Both the position numbers and the translations under genes were made by a program. From Mesorhizobium ventifaucium (GTDB lineage: Bacteria > Pseudomonadota > Alphaproteobacteria > Rhizobiales > Rhizobiaceae), in contig NZ_CAKXZS010000004.1 in assembly GCF_935822925.1 (NCBI RefSeq), positions 1 to 64,000 on the forward strand: a DNA stretch of 64,000 nucleotides, given 5' to 3'. The notes under the pieces were generated by a model. It did no database searches and was not told the DNA's origin. It saw nothing but the letters and a program-made list of their open reading frames with translations. Positions 8,515 through 16,703 of the stretch are shown piece after piece (positions within the stretch are counted from its first letter, which is position 1; each line of letters opens with the position of its first letter).

Positions 8515-9486
8515 ATGCAGTCAGAACTGTCGAACGCCACTTGGGGAAGCTATCTTACGCTTGCGCGTGTGGACCATTCTACGAAGCACGTCTTCATCAT
8601 ACCTGGCATAGTTCTGGCTCTGGTCCTGAGAGAACCTACAGATCAGCTCCTCTTGAGAATTCTGCTTGGCGGGTTCAGCGTCGTCATGATCGCGTCGAGC
8701 AATTACGTCATCAACGAATGGCTCGATCGCGAATTCGATGCGCATCACCCAACAAAATCGAAGCGCGCATCCGTACGACACGACCTTGATCCCAGACTAA
8801 TCTACATCGAATACGCGGTGCTTGCCGGGCTGGGGCTCATCTGCGCGGTGGCTCTCGGACCACTCTTCTTTGCGACCACGCTGCTGTTCCTGCTTTCGGG
8901 ATTACTCTACAACGTGAAGCCATTTCGCCTTAAGGATCGCACCTATGTCGACGTGATCAGCGAATCCGTCAACAATCCAATACGCCTGGTCCTCGGCTGG
9001 GCGATGATCGACCCGACCTCGCTGCCCCCGTCTAGTCTAATGTTCTGCTATTGGATGGGCGGGGCATTTCTGATGGGAGCAAAGCGCCTATCCGAATATC
9101 GGGACATTGCAGCTGGTCCCGGCCTCGGCGTTCTGCACCTCTATCGTCGCGCGTTCCGCGGCTATTCCGAAGAGCGATTGCTGATCTCATGCTTTACATA
9201 TGCAAATCTGGCATCGTTTTTCCTCGCGGTCTTTCTTATCAAGTATAAGGCGGAGTATATACTTACATTTCCGTTCTTTGCCCTGCTGTTCTCTCTCTAT
9301 CTATGGCTCTCCTTCCGAAAGAATAGCGTTGCGCAACGGCCAGAGAGACTCTTTCGTTCGCGGTGGTTGATGTTCACGATTGTTGCCATCATTGCGGTCT
9401 TCGGCATAACAAGTCGTGTCGACGTCCCTTGGCTTCAGAAACTTTCCATTCCGCATTACATAGATTTCTTGAATTCTGGATGGTAG
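8515..9486 (+). CDS. UbiA-family prenyltransferase, polyprenyl-phosphate phosphoribosyltransferase-like
   Basis: UbiA-superfamily membrane prenyltransferase of about 323 residues with eight to nine hydrophobic segments. The Asp-rich motif 1 reads NEWLDREFDAHHPTKSKR, and motif 2 includes KDRTYVDVISESVNNP. Both are the forms I know from decaprenyl-phosphate phosphoribose synthases (mycobacterial Rv3806c, rhizobial NoeC-like) rather than quinone-pathway UbiA. The predicted reaction is polyprenyl phosphate + PRPP to polyprenyl-phospho-5-phosphoribose. An AGAGGA box precedes both GTG 8512 and ATG 8515. The HAD gene starts three bases after its stop. No intact DprE1/DprE2 epimerase pair is in the window, so the product may stay ribose or be epimerised elsewhere. 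Confidence 0.75.
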   Translation: MQSELSNATWGSYLTLARVDHSTKHVFIIPGIVLALVLREPTDQLLLRILLGGFSVVMIASSNYVINEWLDREFDAHHPTKSKRASVRHDLDPRLIYIEYAVLAGLGLICAVALGPLFFATTLLFLLSGLLYNVKPFRLKDRTYVDVISESVNNPIRLVLGWAMIDPTSLPPSSLMFCYWMGGAFLMGAKRLSEYRDIAAGPGLGVLHLYRRAFRGYSEERLLISCFTYANLASFFLAVFLIKYKAEYILTFPFFALLFSLYLWLSFRKNSVAQRPERLFRSRWLMFTIVAIIAVFGITSRVDVPWLQKLSIPHYIDFLNSGW

Positions 9487-9489
9487 GGC

Positions 9490-10227
9490 ATGGGAGGGCT
9501 TGATCGAACGTTCGATTGGGCTGCAGTTGATCTTGTCATCTTCGACGTCGACGGGACCTTGTATGACCAGAGGCGGTTAAGACAACGGATGCTAATCGAA
9601 CTTGGAGCGCACTGTTGTCGAACATTGAGCTTCAGGACTGCGCTGACGCTGCGAGCGTTCCGTCGCTGTCGCGAGGATTTGAGCCGTGCACAGCAGATGG
9701 AGGATATAACGGATATCCAATATCGGCTTACTGCGGCGGAGTGTTCACTGCCACCGGATGATGTACGAACTCTGGTCAAGGAGTGGATCGAAGAACGTCC
9801 CCTCCGGTTTCTTAGGTGCTATCGCTTCAACGGTGTCGCGGAACTGTTCGATGCCTGTGCGGGTCGAGGAAAGACGATCGCGGTCTGGTCGGACTATCCT
9901 GCGTCTGCAAAACTTGTTGCCCTCGACTTGGTCGCCGATATCATCGCCAGCTCCGGGGACGACGGCGTGCGCCGGCTGAAACCCGATCCTGCCGGCCTAT
10001 ACTATGTTCTTGCCTGCGCAGGTGTTCCGCCTCAACGCGCCGTGCTGATCGGCGATCGCGCCGAACATGACGGGGAAGCTGCACGCCGGGCCGGAGTCCA
10101 GGTCCTTCTACGACGAGCGGTGCCGCACAAGGATTTCCCAACGTTCAGGACGTACCACGATTCCGTTTTTGAGCCTCTTCTTTCGTCGTCAGCGGTGGCC
10201 CGCGAAGACAGCAGAGGTTCTCAATGA
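9490..10227 (+). CDS. HAD-superfamily phosphatase
   Basis: HAD hydrolase of 245 residues. Motif I is FDVDGTLYDQ (about 18-27) with both nucleophile and acid Asp. Motif II is a Ser in VWSDYPASAK, motif III a Lys in RRLKPDPAGL, and motif IV IGDRAEHDGEAA with its Asp residues. It lies between a UbiA-type phosphoribosyltransferase gene and a GtrA gene and overlaps the latter by four bases, so a role in removing the 5-phosphate from polyprenyl-phospho-phosphoribose is the obvious inference (mycobacteria use a PAP2-type enzyme, Rv3807c, for this step). A generic sugar-phosphate phosphatase cannot be excluded. Confidence 0.75.
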   Translation: MGGLDRTFDWAAVDLVIFDVDGTLYDQRRLRQRMLIELGAHCCRTLSFRTALTLRAFRRCREDLSRAQQMEDITDIQYRLTAAECSLPPDDVRTLVKEWIEERPLRFLRCYRFNGVAELFDACAGRGKTIAVWSDYPASAKLVALDLVADIIASSGDDGVRRLKPDPAGLYYVLACAGVPPQRAVLIGDRAEHDGEAARRAGVQVLLRRAVPHKDFPTFRTYHDSVFEPLLSSSAVAREDSRGSQ

Positions 10228-10634
10228 TCGAAAGGAATTCGCGGCTCGGTGTCGCTGACCAAGGGCTTCGTTATTTCGTCTCCGGTGGATTGGCTGCAAT
10301 CGTCGACATCGGGGCTTTTTCTGCACTCTATCCAAAGCACGTTGGGCCGTTGTATGTCGCCGCTACGCTGAGTTTCCTGCTGGCGGCCGCATTTAACTAC
10401 TGCGCTTCCTCTTTTTTTGTATTCGGGGTAAAAACACTTTCACTGAGATCTGCTATTTATTTTCTGGTCGCCGCAACGCTTGGATTGGCTCTTAACGTGA
10501 CGGTCACAGTTATCGTTGTGGCGGAGACCAAAGTCGAACCGGTGTTGGCCAAAGCCGTCGGAATAGGAACGGCGTTTCTCCTCAATTTCATCCTTAATCG
10601 CTATTTCGTCTTTGGTGTTGTGCCACGCTCTTGA
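10224..10634 (+). CDS. GtrA-like membrane protein
   Basis: Small protein of 136 residues with four hydrophobic helices and the GtrA-family pattern (LRYFVSGGLAAIVDIGAFSA near residue 13; FNYCASSFFVFG; LLNFILNRYFVFG at the end). GtrA proteins are thought to help move polyprenyl-phosphate sugars across the membrane; Rv3789 plays such a part for decaprenyl-phospho-arabinose. Its ATG overlaps the HAD stop, so UbiA, HAD and GtrA are translationally linked. With the GT-C gene upstream they form a complete make, dephosphorylate, flip and transfer set. Length is typical. Confidence 0.8.
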   Translation: MIERNSRLGVADQGLRYFVSGGLAAIVDIGAFSALYPKHVGPLYVAATLSFLLAAAFNYCASSFFVFGVKTLSLRSAIYFLVAATLGLALNVTVTVIVVAETKVEPVLAKAVGIGTAFLLNFILNRYFVFGVVPRS

Positions 10635-10654
10635 GAGGCAGCTATGTCTTTGAG

Positions 10655-10800
10655 CATACCCTAAATCGACATCGCAGAGACATGTCGCTGTTACCCCGGG
10701 CACAGCGGAGTGATTATTTTGTGGTATGCTCAAGGCAACGCTTTAAGGGACCGGGCGGCTTTACCCTATCAGGGGGACAGGAGCATGGCTGAGGCGCTTG
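10655..10800. promoter_or_regulatory. EPS leader module, copy D, with CRP-like dyad
   Basis: Partial copy of the leader module. It holds the dyad CGCTGT-N10-ACAGCG at 10686-10707 (inner TGTTA-N6-GCACA) and the same following gattattttgtggtatg as copy A. Its right part (caaggcaacgctttaaggg through tatcagggggacaggagc) instead matches the leader of the Crp/Fnr gene at 26.62-26.67 kb, with about 90 bases missing in between. It sits immediately upstream of the acyl-modification operon and ends in a strong ribosome site. Probably a rightward promoter-operator for that operon. Confidence 0.6.
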
Positions 10801-10904
10801 ACCAGCAGTTTGCGGATTTTTCGCGTGCCGCAAAGTTTGCTTATTGTCGATATGCGCTGGCGGCGAGCGTGCATTCGATCGAGACATGCTTGGCCTTGAT
10901 GTGA
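10785..10904 (+). CDS. 39-residue leader ORF ahead of the MBOAT gene
   Basis: Short frame with a strong ribosome site (gggggacaggagc) and ATG at 10785. Its TGA overlaps a GTG (GTGA at 10901) that is in frame with the acyltransferase gene, so it could couple translation. Its position corresponds to the start of the Crp/Fnr gene in copy C of the leader module, so it may simply be the coding relic that came with the transplanted leader. The peptide resembles nothing I know. Confidence 0.35.
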   Translation: MAEALDQQFADFSRAAKFAYCRYALAASVHSIETCLALM

Positions 10905-13468
10905 AGACCTTGTCTCTTCCCTGGTCGGCGGATCCTACGGAGACTGAGTCGAGAAGCATCCTGGCTTGGTTCGCCATAACCGGCCAACTGGCCCTCTTCA
11001 TCGCGCTGGTCTATCTCCTTAGGCTCGAGACTACTGCGCTTGTCCGCGTCCTGCTCGTTGCCCTCGCCGGCTGGTGCGTGCACTACTTCCTGCCACAGCG
11101 TTACCGGCTGCCGTTTTTCGTGCTGCTCTCGTTCGCGGCTATCGCCGCAGTCTTCGTGAACCTTGGGCCCAACTGGCACCACTGGAGATTTGAGGGCGTC
11201 ATCGATGCCGCCTGGATCGTCGCCATTGGGCTCGTACTGATCGGAATTGTCCACCTACCGATCGCTTTTGGATGGAGAGTGCTGGCGCTGGTTGGCGCCG
11301 GCTGCGGGCTCGCCGCCGCACGAATGGACTGGATTGCGACCCCGTGGACGCGCGCCGTCTGGCCCGTGCTCGCTTCCATGTTCATGTTCCGTCTCATTGT
11401 CTATGCGTATGAAATGCGGCGTGACCAGAAAATGGCGACGGTTTCGGAACGTCTCGCGTATTTTTTCATGTTGCCGAACGTGTGCTTCCCGCTCTTTCCG
11501 GTCGTAGATTTTAGAACTTTCCGCAGCAGCTACTACAATGCTGACCGGCACTACATCTATCAAACGGGCATTCAGTGGATGTTTCGCGGCGCTGTCCAAT
11601 TGATATGCTACCGCATCGTATATCAGCGATTTGTTATCGATGCTGCGGACGTACAGAATCAGATCGATCTTTTGCAATTTATCATATGGCCATTTTTACT
11701 TTATCTGAAGGTTTCAGGAACTTTTCACATAATCACGGGGATTTTGCATTTATTTGGATTCAACCTTCCAGAAACCCACAATCTGTACTTTCTTTCCTCA
11801 AGTTTCACAGATTTCTGGCGTCGAATAAATATATACTGGAAGGACTTCATAATGAAAATTGTATACTATCCGTTGTATTTTCGTTTTCGACGCTGGGGAG
11901 AGAGCGTAGCGCTGGTCAGCGCGACCCTCCTCGCGTTCCTCGCGACCTGGCTGCTGCACAATTATCAGTGGTTCTGGTTACGTGGCACCTGGGTATTCAC
12001 CTGGAACGACTTCCTCTTCTGGATGATCCTGGCCGTGCTTGTGACGATCAACGCCCATTATGAAATGCGGCACGGTCGCACGCGGCGCCTGCGTGGCGGG
12101 GCACTAAGCTGGAACGGTGCGCTGCAAACTGCGGGCCGGACCATTGGCGTATTCGTCGTCATCTGCCTCCTTTGGTCGTTTTGGAGCGCGAGCTCTATCC
12201 CACAATGGTTCTCGGTCTTCGACACTGTGGGCGTGGAAGGACCTGGCAAAACGACGCCCGCCCTCGTACTGGTCGCGGTGGCAGCTATCATTGGCATTCC
12301 TGCCCTTGCGCTCGCGCGCGGCGGCGGCGACCGCCAGTACAGTTTCCGACGGTCGGTTGCGTCGGTCGGTGTCTGCGGGTTGATCGCGGTTTGCATCTCG
12401 CTCCCCGTGGTTCACGATCGCCTCGGGGAGACGGTCAGTACCGCAATGGCCGACATTAGAGTGCCGACCCTCAATAGCCGCGACAACGCGAACCTGGAGC
12501 GCGGCTACTACGAGAACCTCGTCAATGTCGGCGCATTTAACCCAGAACTCTGGATTGTCTATGGCCAGCAACGACACGACGGTTGGGACAATTTGGACAA
12601 GACGCCGCTGAGCGAGTTCACGGGTGCGCTTCCCACGACCTATCTGCGACCACTTTCCCAAGCAGACTTTAAGGGAAAGCGGGTCCATATCAACCGCTGG
12701 GGCATGCGAGATCAGGACTACGAGAAGATTCCTTCTCCCGGCACCCTACGAATTGCAGTCGTCGGCTCTTCCCACCTCTTCGGCGAGGGCGTCGCGGATG
12801 AAGAGACTTTCGAGGGCTTGTTGGAGCGGCGGCTGAATGCGCAGGCGGCCGACAGCGGATATCGACACTACGAGGTGCTGAACTTTGCTGTTGGGGGTTA
12901 TGTTCCTCTGGACATTCTGGCCATCCTCGAGGATCGGGTGCTCGCATTCAAACCAAAGTACATCTTTTACGTCGAGCACAGCGCGCTTATTCCACGAATG
13001 CTAAAGCGTCTCGCGACGGCAATCCAGAATGGCTCCGCATATCGCTACGACTTCGTGCGCGACATTGTACGCGAGAGCGGGATCGATCCCAGCGCCGACC
13101 GCGAGGTGCTTCAAAGAAAGCTCACGCCCTACGGAGAGAGACTTCAGCGTGCAATCTATTCTCGAATCGTGGAAGCTGCGAAGCGAGAAGGTGTCGGGGT
13201 CTTTTGGATCTATCTACCCAGACCAGACGAGAGGACCAGTGCCGAGCTGGAGAAGCGCCTCGCTGCCGAGGCTGGCTTCAATGTTCTCGATCTTTCCGGT
13301 GTCTATGACGGGTATGACTGGCGGACGCTTCTTGTAGCACCTTGGGACGATCACCCAAACGCCGCCGGCCATCGGCTCGTCGCCGACAAGCTTTACGAAG
13401 TGCTGCAGCAACACCAGGATTTATTTCCCCTGAACCTTGCGGTTGCTCCACAAAGGGAGGAACAATGA
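10886..13468 (+). CDS. MBOAT acyltransferase fused to SGNH hydrolase domain
   Basis: Bifunctional membrane protein of about 860 residues. The N-terminal half (to about 500) has ten or more hydrophobic helices and MBOAT marks: PNVCFPLFPVVDFRTF, HNLYFLSSSFTDFWRR and a helix-embedded His in LATWLLHNYQWFWLRG (His about 357), the likely catalytic residue as in DltB/AlgI. The C-terminal third is a periplasmic SGNH domain: block I AVVGSSHLFGEGV (Ser in GSS, as in DltD-type proteins) and the Asp/His block WDDHPNAAGH near the end. Start candidates are ATG 10886 and GTG 10901. Its stop overlaps the carrier-protein ATG. Predicted to receive an acyl group from the carrier protein and place it on an envelope glycan; the SGNH part could transfer or edit the ester. 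Confidence 0.75.
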   Translation: MLGLDVKTLSLPWSADPTETESRSILAWFAITGQLALFIALVYLLRLETTALVRVLLVALAGWCVHYFLPQRYRLPFFVLLSFAAIAAVFVNLGPNWHHWRFEGVIDAAWIVAIGLVLIGIVHLPIAFGWRVLALVGAGCGLAAARMDWIATPWTRAVWPVLASMFMFRLIVYAYEMRRDQKMATVSERLAYFFMLPNVCFPLFPVVDFRTFRSSYYNADRHYIYQTGIQWMFRGAVQLICYRIVYQRFVIDAADVQNQIDLLQFIIWPFLLYLKVSGTFHIITGILHLFGFNLPETHNLYFLSSSFTDFWRRINIYWKDFIMKIVYYPLYFRFRRWGESVALVSATLLAFLATWLLHNYQWFWLRGTWVFTWNDFLFWMILAVLVTINAHYEMRHGRTRRLRGGALSWNGALQTAGRTIGVFVVICLLWSFWSASSIPQWFSVFDTVGVEGPGKTTPALVLVAVAAIIGIPALALARGGGDRQYSFRRSVASVGVCGLIAVCISLPVVHDRLGETVSTAMADIRVPTLNSRDNANLERGYYENLVNVGAFNPELWIVYGQQRHDGWDNLDKTPLSEFTGALPTTYLRPLSQADFKGKRVHINRWGMRDQDYEKIPSPGTLRIAVVGSSHLFGEGVADEETFEGLLERRLNAQAADSGYRHYEVLNFAVGGYVPLDILAILEDRVLAFKPKYIFYVEHSALIPRMLKRLATAIQNGSAYRYDFVRDIVRESGIDPSADREVLQRKLTPYGERLQRAIYSRIVEAAKREGVGVFWIYLPRPDERTSAELEKRLAAEAGFNVLDLSGVYDGYDWRTLLVAPWDDHPNAAGHRLVADKLYEVLQQHQDLFPLNLAVAPQREEQ

Positions 13469-13725
13469 ACGCGATCCAGATCAGGACGATGGCCAAGGAT
13501 TTCATATTGAAGGAATTTCTGCCCGGTGAAAGGCCGGAGAATCTGACGGATTCAACGGAGCTGATAACTGACGGCATTCTCGACTCGCTGGCGACGCTTA
13601 AGCTCGTTGCCTACCTGGAAAAATCCTGCGGTATCGAAATCGCCCCTGACGAACTCGTGCCGGAGAACCTGAACTCCATCGCCCAAATTGCCAATTTCGT
13701 CCAGTCGAAGCAGGCGTCCACATAG
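13465..13725 (+). CDS. acyl/peptidyl carrier protein
   Basis: Stand-alone carrier protein of 86 residues. The phosphopantetheine site is GILDSLATLKLV with Ser41, and the protein is helical and acidic as expected. An AGGGAGGA box precedes the ATG, which overlaps the acyltransferase stop (ATGA). The adenylation gene starts eight bases after its stop. It would be loaded with the amino acid activated by the next gene, presented to the flavoenzyme, and then to the membrane acyltransferase. It resembles both DltC and PltL/RedO-type carriers. A phosphopantetheinyl transferase must come from elsewhere. Confidence 0.85.
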   Translation: MNAIQIRTMAKDFILKEFLPGERPENLTDSTELITDGILDSLATLKLVAYLEKSCGIEIAPDELVPENLNSIAQIANFVQSKQAST

Positions 13726-13733
13726 AGCTCGCC

Positions 13734-15296
13734 ATGACGGTCGCTGCCTTACACGAGTATCTGGAACAGAGCGCGAGGCGGTATCCCCAGACGTGCGCCG
13801 CTGTCGAGGCGAGCTCTGGGCGGCAGATCACCTACGGCGAGCTCGACGCGCTGTCGGACCAAGTCCGCGACCATTTGCGTCGGATCGGCGTCCGGCCGGG
13901 GGACCGCGTCGGCATTTGCCTTCCAAAATCCATCGCCTCGCTCGCTGTTCTGTTCGGCATCTTAAAGGTGGGCGCGGCCTATGTGCCCGTCGACTCTCTG
14001 GCACCGCCTGCGCGTAACGCGTTCATATTTAACGACTGCGGCGTGCGCGCGATTTTCGTGGAGTCGTCCAGAGCCGAAACTTTGCGCTATGAGTTAGCGC
14101 GTTTGGCTGCGGAACCTCGGCTCTTGCCGCTCGACTGGTCCGACGGTCCCTCGCCGCTCGCGACGTACCTGGCTCGCGTAGAGGCCGGCGGCTTGGCGGT
14201 GGAGGACGAATCGGCGCGGCCGGAGCCGGACAACCTCGCTTACGTGCTTTACACTTCGGGCTCGACCGGCCAGCCGAAGGGCGTGATGCTGACGCATCGT
14301 AATGGCTCGAGCTACGTGGACTGGTGTTCCGATATCCTCGCCCCTGACGAGAACGACCGCTTCTCCTCCCATGCGCCTTTACATTTCGACCTGTCTATTC
14401 TCGACATCTTCGTACCGCTGAAGCACGGCGCGACCGTATTCCTCATCGGTGAGGAGCTCGGCAAGAATCCGACCCGGATGGCGTCGGTTATCGCCGAGCG
14501 GCGGTTGACCGTCTGGTATTCCACGCCCTCCGTACTCACGCTTCTGGTCGAGCACGGCAGCCTTGATGCTCGCGACGACCACGCTCTTCGGTTCATTCTA
14601 TTTGCCGGCGAGGTTTTTCCGGTCAAGCATCTGCGCAGGCTAAAGGCTGTGGTCCCACGCGCACGTTACCTGAATCTCTATGGCCCAACCGAAACCAACG
14701 TCTGTACCTACTACGAAATCCCGCAGACGATCGCCGAAGACCGCTCGGCGCCGTTTCCGATCGGGCGCGCCTGCTCGCATGTTAAGGCACGCGTGATCGA
14801 TGCGAATGGTCGCAACGTGCCGCGAGGCCAGGAAGGCGAGCTCGCAATCAGCGGTGCTCCCGTGATGCTGGGCTATTGGAACATGCCTGAGCGAACAAGC
14901 GCCGCTTTTCATGTCGATTCAAGCGGTCGCTGGTACCGTACCGGCGATGTAGTGATCGAAGGCGATGGCGGAGTCTACACCTTCCGCGGTCGACGCGACC
15001 GGATGGTGAAGAGACGGGGATATCGGATCGAACTCGGCGAGATCGAGACGGCGCTCTATCGCCATCCAGCGATCTCCGAGGTGGCGGCGATCGCTCGCTC
15101 GGAGGAGTCGGGCGTCTCCATAAAGGTGTTCTATGCCTCGCGCGACGGCCATGCGCTGTCGCTCATCGAGCTGAAGCGGTTCTGCGCCCACAACTTGCCG
15201 GCCTACATGGCCCCGGACTGGTTCTCGCATCAGCAGTTACTTCCCAAGACATCGACAGATAAAATCGACTACCAGCATCTGATGAGGATGGAGTAG
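13734..15296 (+). CDS. stand-alone adenylation enzyme, predicted L-proline:carrier-protein ligase
   Basis: ANL-superfamily adenylation enzyme of 520 residues: A3 YTSGSTGQPKGVM, A5 NLYGPTETNVC, A7 YRTGDVV, A8 RDRMVKRRGYRIELGEIE and A10 TSTDKIDY. Aligning by eye to GrsA-PheA, the ten specificity positions are D219, L220, L223, Y262, L289, A291, L315, V323, C324 and K510. D-L-L-Y-L-A-L-V-C-K is, as I remember it, the code of the proline enzymes PltF, RedM and CloN4 that start pyrrole-2-carboxyl synthesis. The fold is also close to DltA (D-alanine), but the next gene, a PltE-like dehydrogenase, fits proline. The stop overlaps the next start (TAGTG). Confidence 0.85.
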   Translation: MTVAALHEYLEQSARRYPQTCAAVEASSGRQITYGELDALSDQVRDHLRRIGVRPGDRVGICLPKSIASLAVLFGILKVGAAYVPVDSLAPPARNAFIFNDCGVRAIFVESSRAETLRYELARLAAEPRLLPLDWSDGPSPLATYLARVEAGGLAVEDESARPEPDNLAYVLYTSGSTGQPKGVMLTHRNGSSYVDWCSDILAPDENDRFSSHAPLHFDLSILDIFVPLKHGATVFLIGEELGKNPTRMASVIAERRLTVWYSTPSVLTLLVEHGSLDARDDHALRFILFAGEVFPVKHLRRLKAVVPRARYLNLYGPTETNVCTYYEIPQTIAEDRSAPFPIGRACSHVKARVIDANGRNVPRGQEGELAISGAPVMLGYWNMPERTSAAFHVDSSGRWYRTGDVVIEGDGGVYTFRGRRDRMVKRRGYRIELGEIETALYRHPAISEVAAIARSEESGVSIKVFYASRDGHALSLIELKRFCAHNLPAYMAPDWFSHQQLLPKTSTDKIDYQHLMRME

Positions 15297-16444
15297 TGGA
15301 TTTCGCGCTGAACGAGGAGCAGCGTATCCTGCGTGGCCAGATCCTTCGCTTCGCGCAAGATAAGCTCAATAAAGATGTCAGGCAGCGCGACCGAGACCAA
15401 GTATTCCAGCGCGAGTTGTGGGGGGCTTGCGCGCAGATGGGCCTGACCGGCCTGCCAGTCCCCCAGGCCTACGGGGGAGCCGGTCTCGATTCCCTGTCCA
15501 CGGCCATTGCAATCGATGCGCTTGGCTACGGCTGCGAGGATTCCGGCTTGGTCTTCTCGATCTGCGCCCACCTTCTGGCCTGCGTGGTGCCGATTTGGAA
15601 GTTCGGCACTGAAGAGCAGAAGAATCGATATCTTCCGGGGCTCTGTGATGGCACCTTGATCGCAGCCAATGCGATGAGCGAACCGGAGTCGGGCTCCGAT
15701 GCATTTGCGATGCAAACCCGGGCGGAGCCTCATGGCGACGGCTTTCTAATCAACGGCACGAAGACCTTCGTGAGCAACGGGCCGGTGGCAGATGTTGCCG
15801 TCGTCTTTGCTGTCACTGACCGCGCCAAGGGGTATTTCGGCGGCATCACGAGCTTCCTCGTGGACCGCGCGCTGCCCGGCTATCGGGTCGCGCAAAAGTT
15901 CGAAAAAATGGGACTGCGGACGTCTCCGATCGGGGAGCTTGTCTTCGAGGACGTATTTGTTTCGAAGGACGCTGTTCTCGGTGGAGTGGGCGGCGGCTCC
16001 AGGCTGTTCGCTCATAGCATGGACTGGGAGCGGGCGTGCCTATTCGCCAGTCATATAGGCACCATGGAGCGGCTTCTGGAAAAGGCAGTGGCCTATACGC
16101 GCACCCGACGTCAGTCCGGCCAGGCCATCTCCAAGCACCAGGCGGTCGCCCATAAGATTGCCGACATGAAGATGCAGGTGGAGGCGGCCCGACTGCTCGT
16201 CTATAAGGCGGCGTGGGGCCTTGAGCGCTCCCAGTCCGTTTCCCTCGACGCCGCTGTTTCAAAGCTCTTTGTGAGCGAATCGCTAGTTCGCACCACGCTC
16301 GATGTCGTCCAGGTCTTCGGCGGCTATGGTTTCTTGAGCGAATTCGACGTCGAACGTGCCGTGCGTGATGCCATCGGCAGCAAACTCTATTCCGGAACTT
16401 CGGAGATACAGCGCAACATTATTGCTGGCTGGCTGGGGCTTTGA
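15296..16444 (+). CDS. acyl-CoA-dehydrogenase-family flavoenzyme, PltE-like prolyl-S-carrier oxidase
   Basis: FAD enzyme of 382 residues with the full acyl-CoA dehydrogenase layout: N-terminal helices, the AMSEPESGSD substrate/FAD loop near 125-135, a beta domain, and a C-terminal helical domain ending in YSGTSEIQRNIIAGWL. SMDWERACLF places a Glu at 245, the position I associate with the catalytic base of PltE-type enzymes. GTG start at 15296 overlaps the adenylation stop. In pyoluteorin, prodiginine and aminocoumarin pathways such an enzyme oxidises prolyl-S-carrier to pyrrolyl-2-carboxyl-S-carrier, and the operon content supports the same job here. A generic ACAD is much less likely in this setting. 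Confidence 0.85.
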   Translation: MDFALNEEQRILRGQILRFAQDKLNKDVRQRDRDQVFQRELWGACAQMGLTGLPVPQAYGGAGLDSLSTAIAIDALGYGCEDSGLVFSICAHLLACVVPIWKFGTEEQKNRYLPGLCDGTLIAANAMSEPESGSDAFAMQTRAEPHGDGFLINGTKTFVSNGPVADVAVVFAVTDRAKGYFGGITSFLVDRALPGYRVAQKFEKMGLRTSPIGELVFEDVFVSKDAVLGGVGGGSRLFAHSMDWERACLFASHIGTMERLLEKAVAYTRTRRQSGQAISKHQAVAHKIADMKMQVEAARLLVYKAAWGLERSQSVSLDAAVSKLFVSESLVRTTLDVVQVFGGYGFLSEFDVERAVRDAIGSKLYSGTSEIQRNIIAGWLGL

Positions 16445-16703
16445 TGACGGCTGTGGTCAGAACCTGTCCGGGTGAAGGGCGGCGTGAGCTGTCGCTGGGC
16501 CTGCCCTCAGTTCGCGAAAGAGGGTGCTCGATTTTGGTGAGGCAACCGGAGAGTGGTACTATCACAACTCACGGAGCCACCACTGCGGAGGGCGCTTTTG
16601 TCGTTCGACTTGGGTGCGTCTGCCCAGGCTCGTGGTCTCCGAACTTGCGGCTCAGAGGCGAAGAACTAGACTAGCCGCGACGCGTGAAAGATAGGCTTTG
16701 TGG

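Noticed and set aside
8515..9486. UbiA protein as 4-hydroxybenzoate or haem prenyltransferase
   Set aside because: Motifs (NEWLDREFD, KDRTYVDVISESVNNP) and neighbours HAD and GtrA fit the polyprenyl-phosphate phosphoribose type better.
10886..15296. Plain DltABCD operon for D-alanine
   Set aside because: Adenylation, carrier, MBOAT and SGNH parts fit, but the specificity residues and the co-transcribed PltE-like oxidase point to proline, and Gram-negatives lack teichoic acid.
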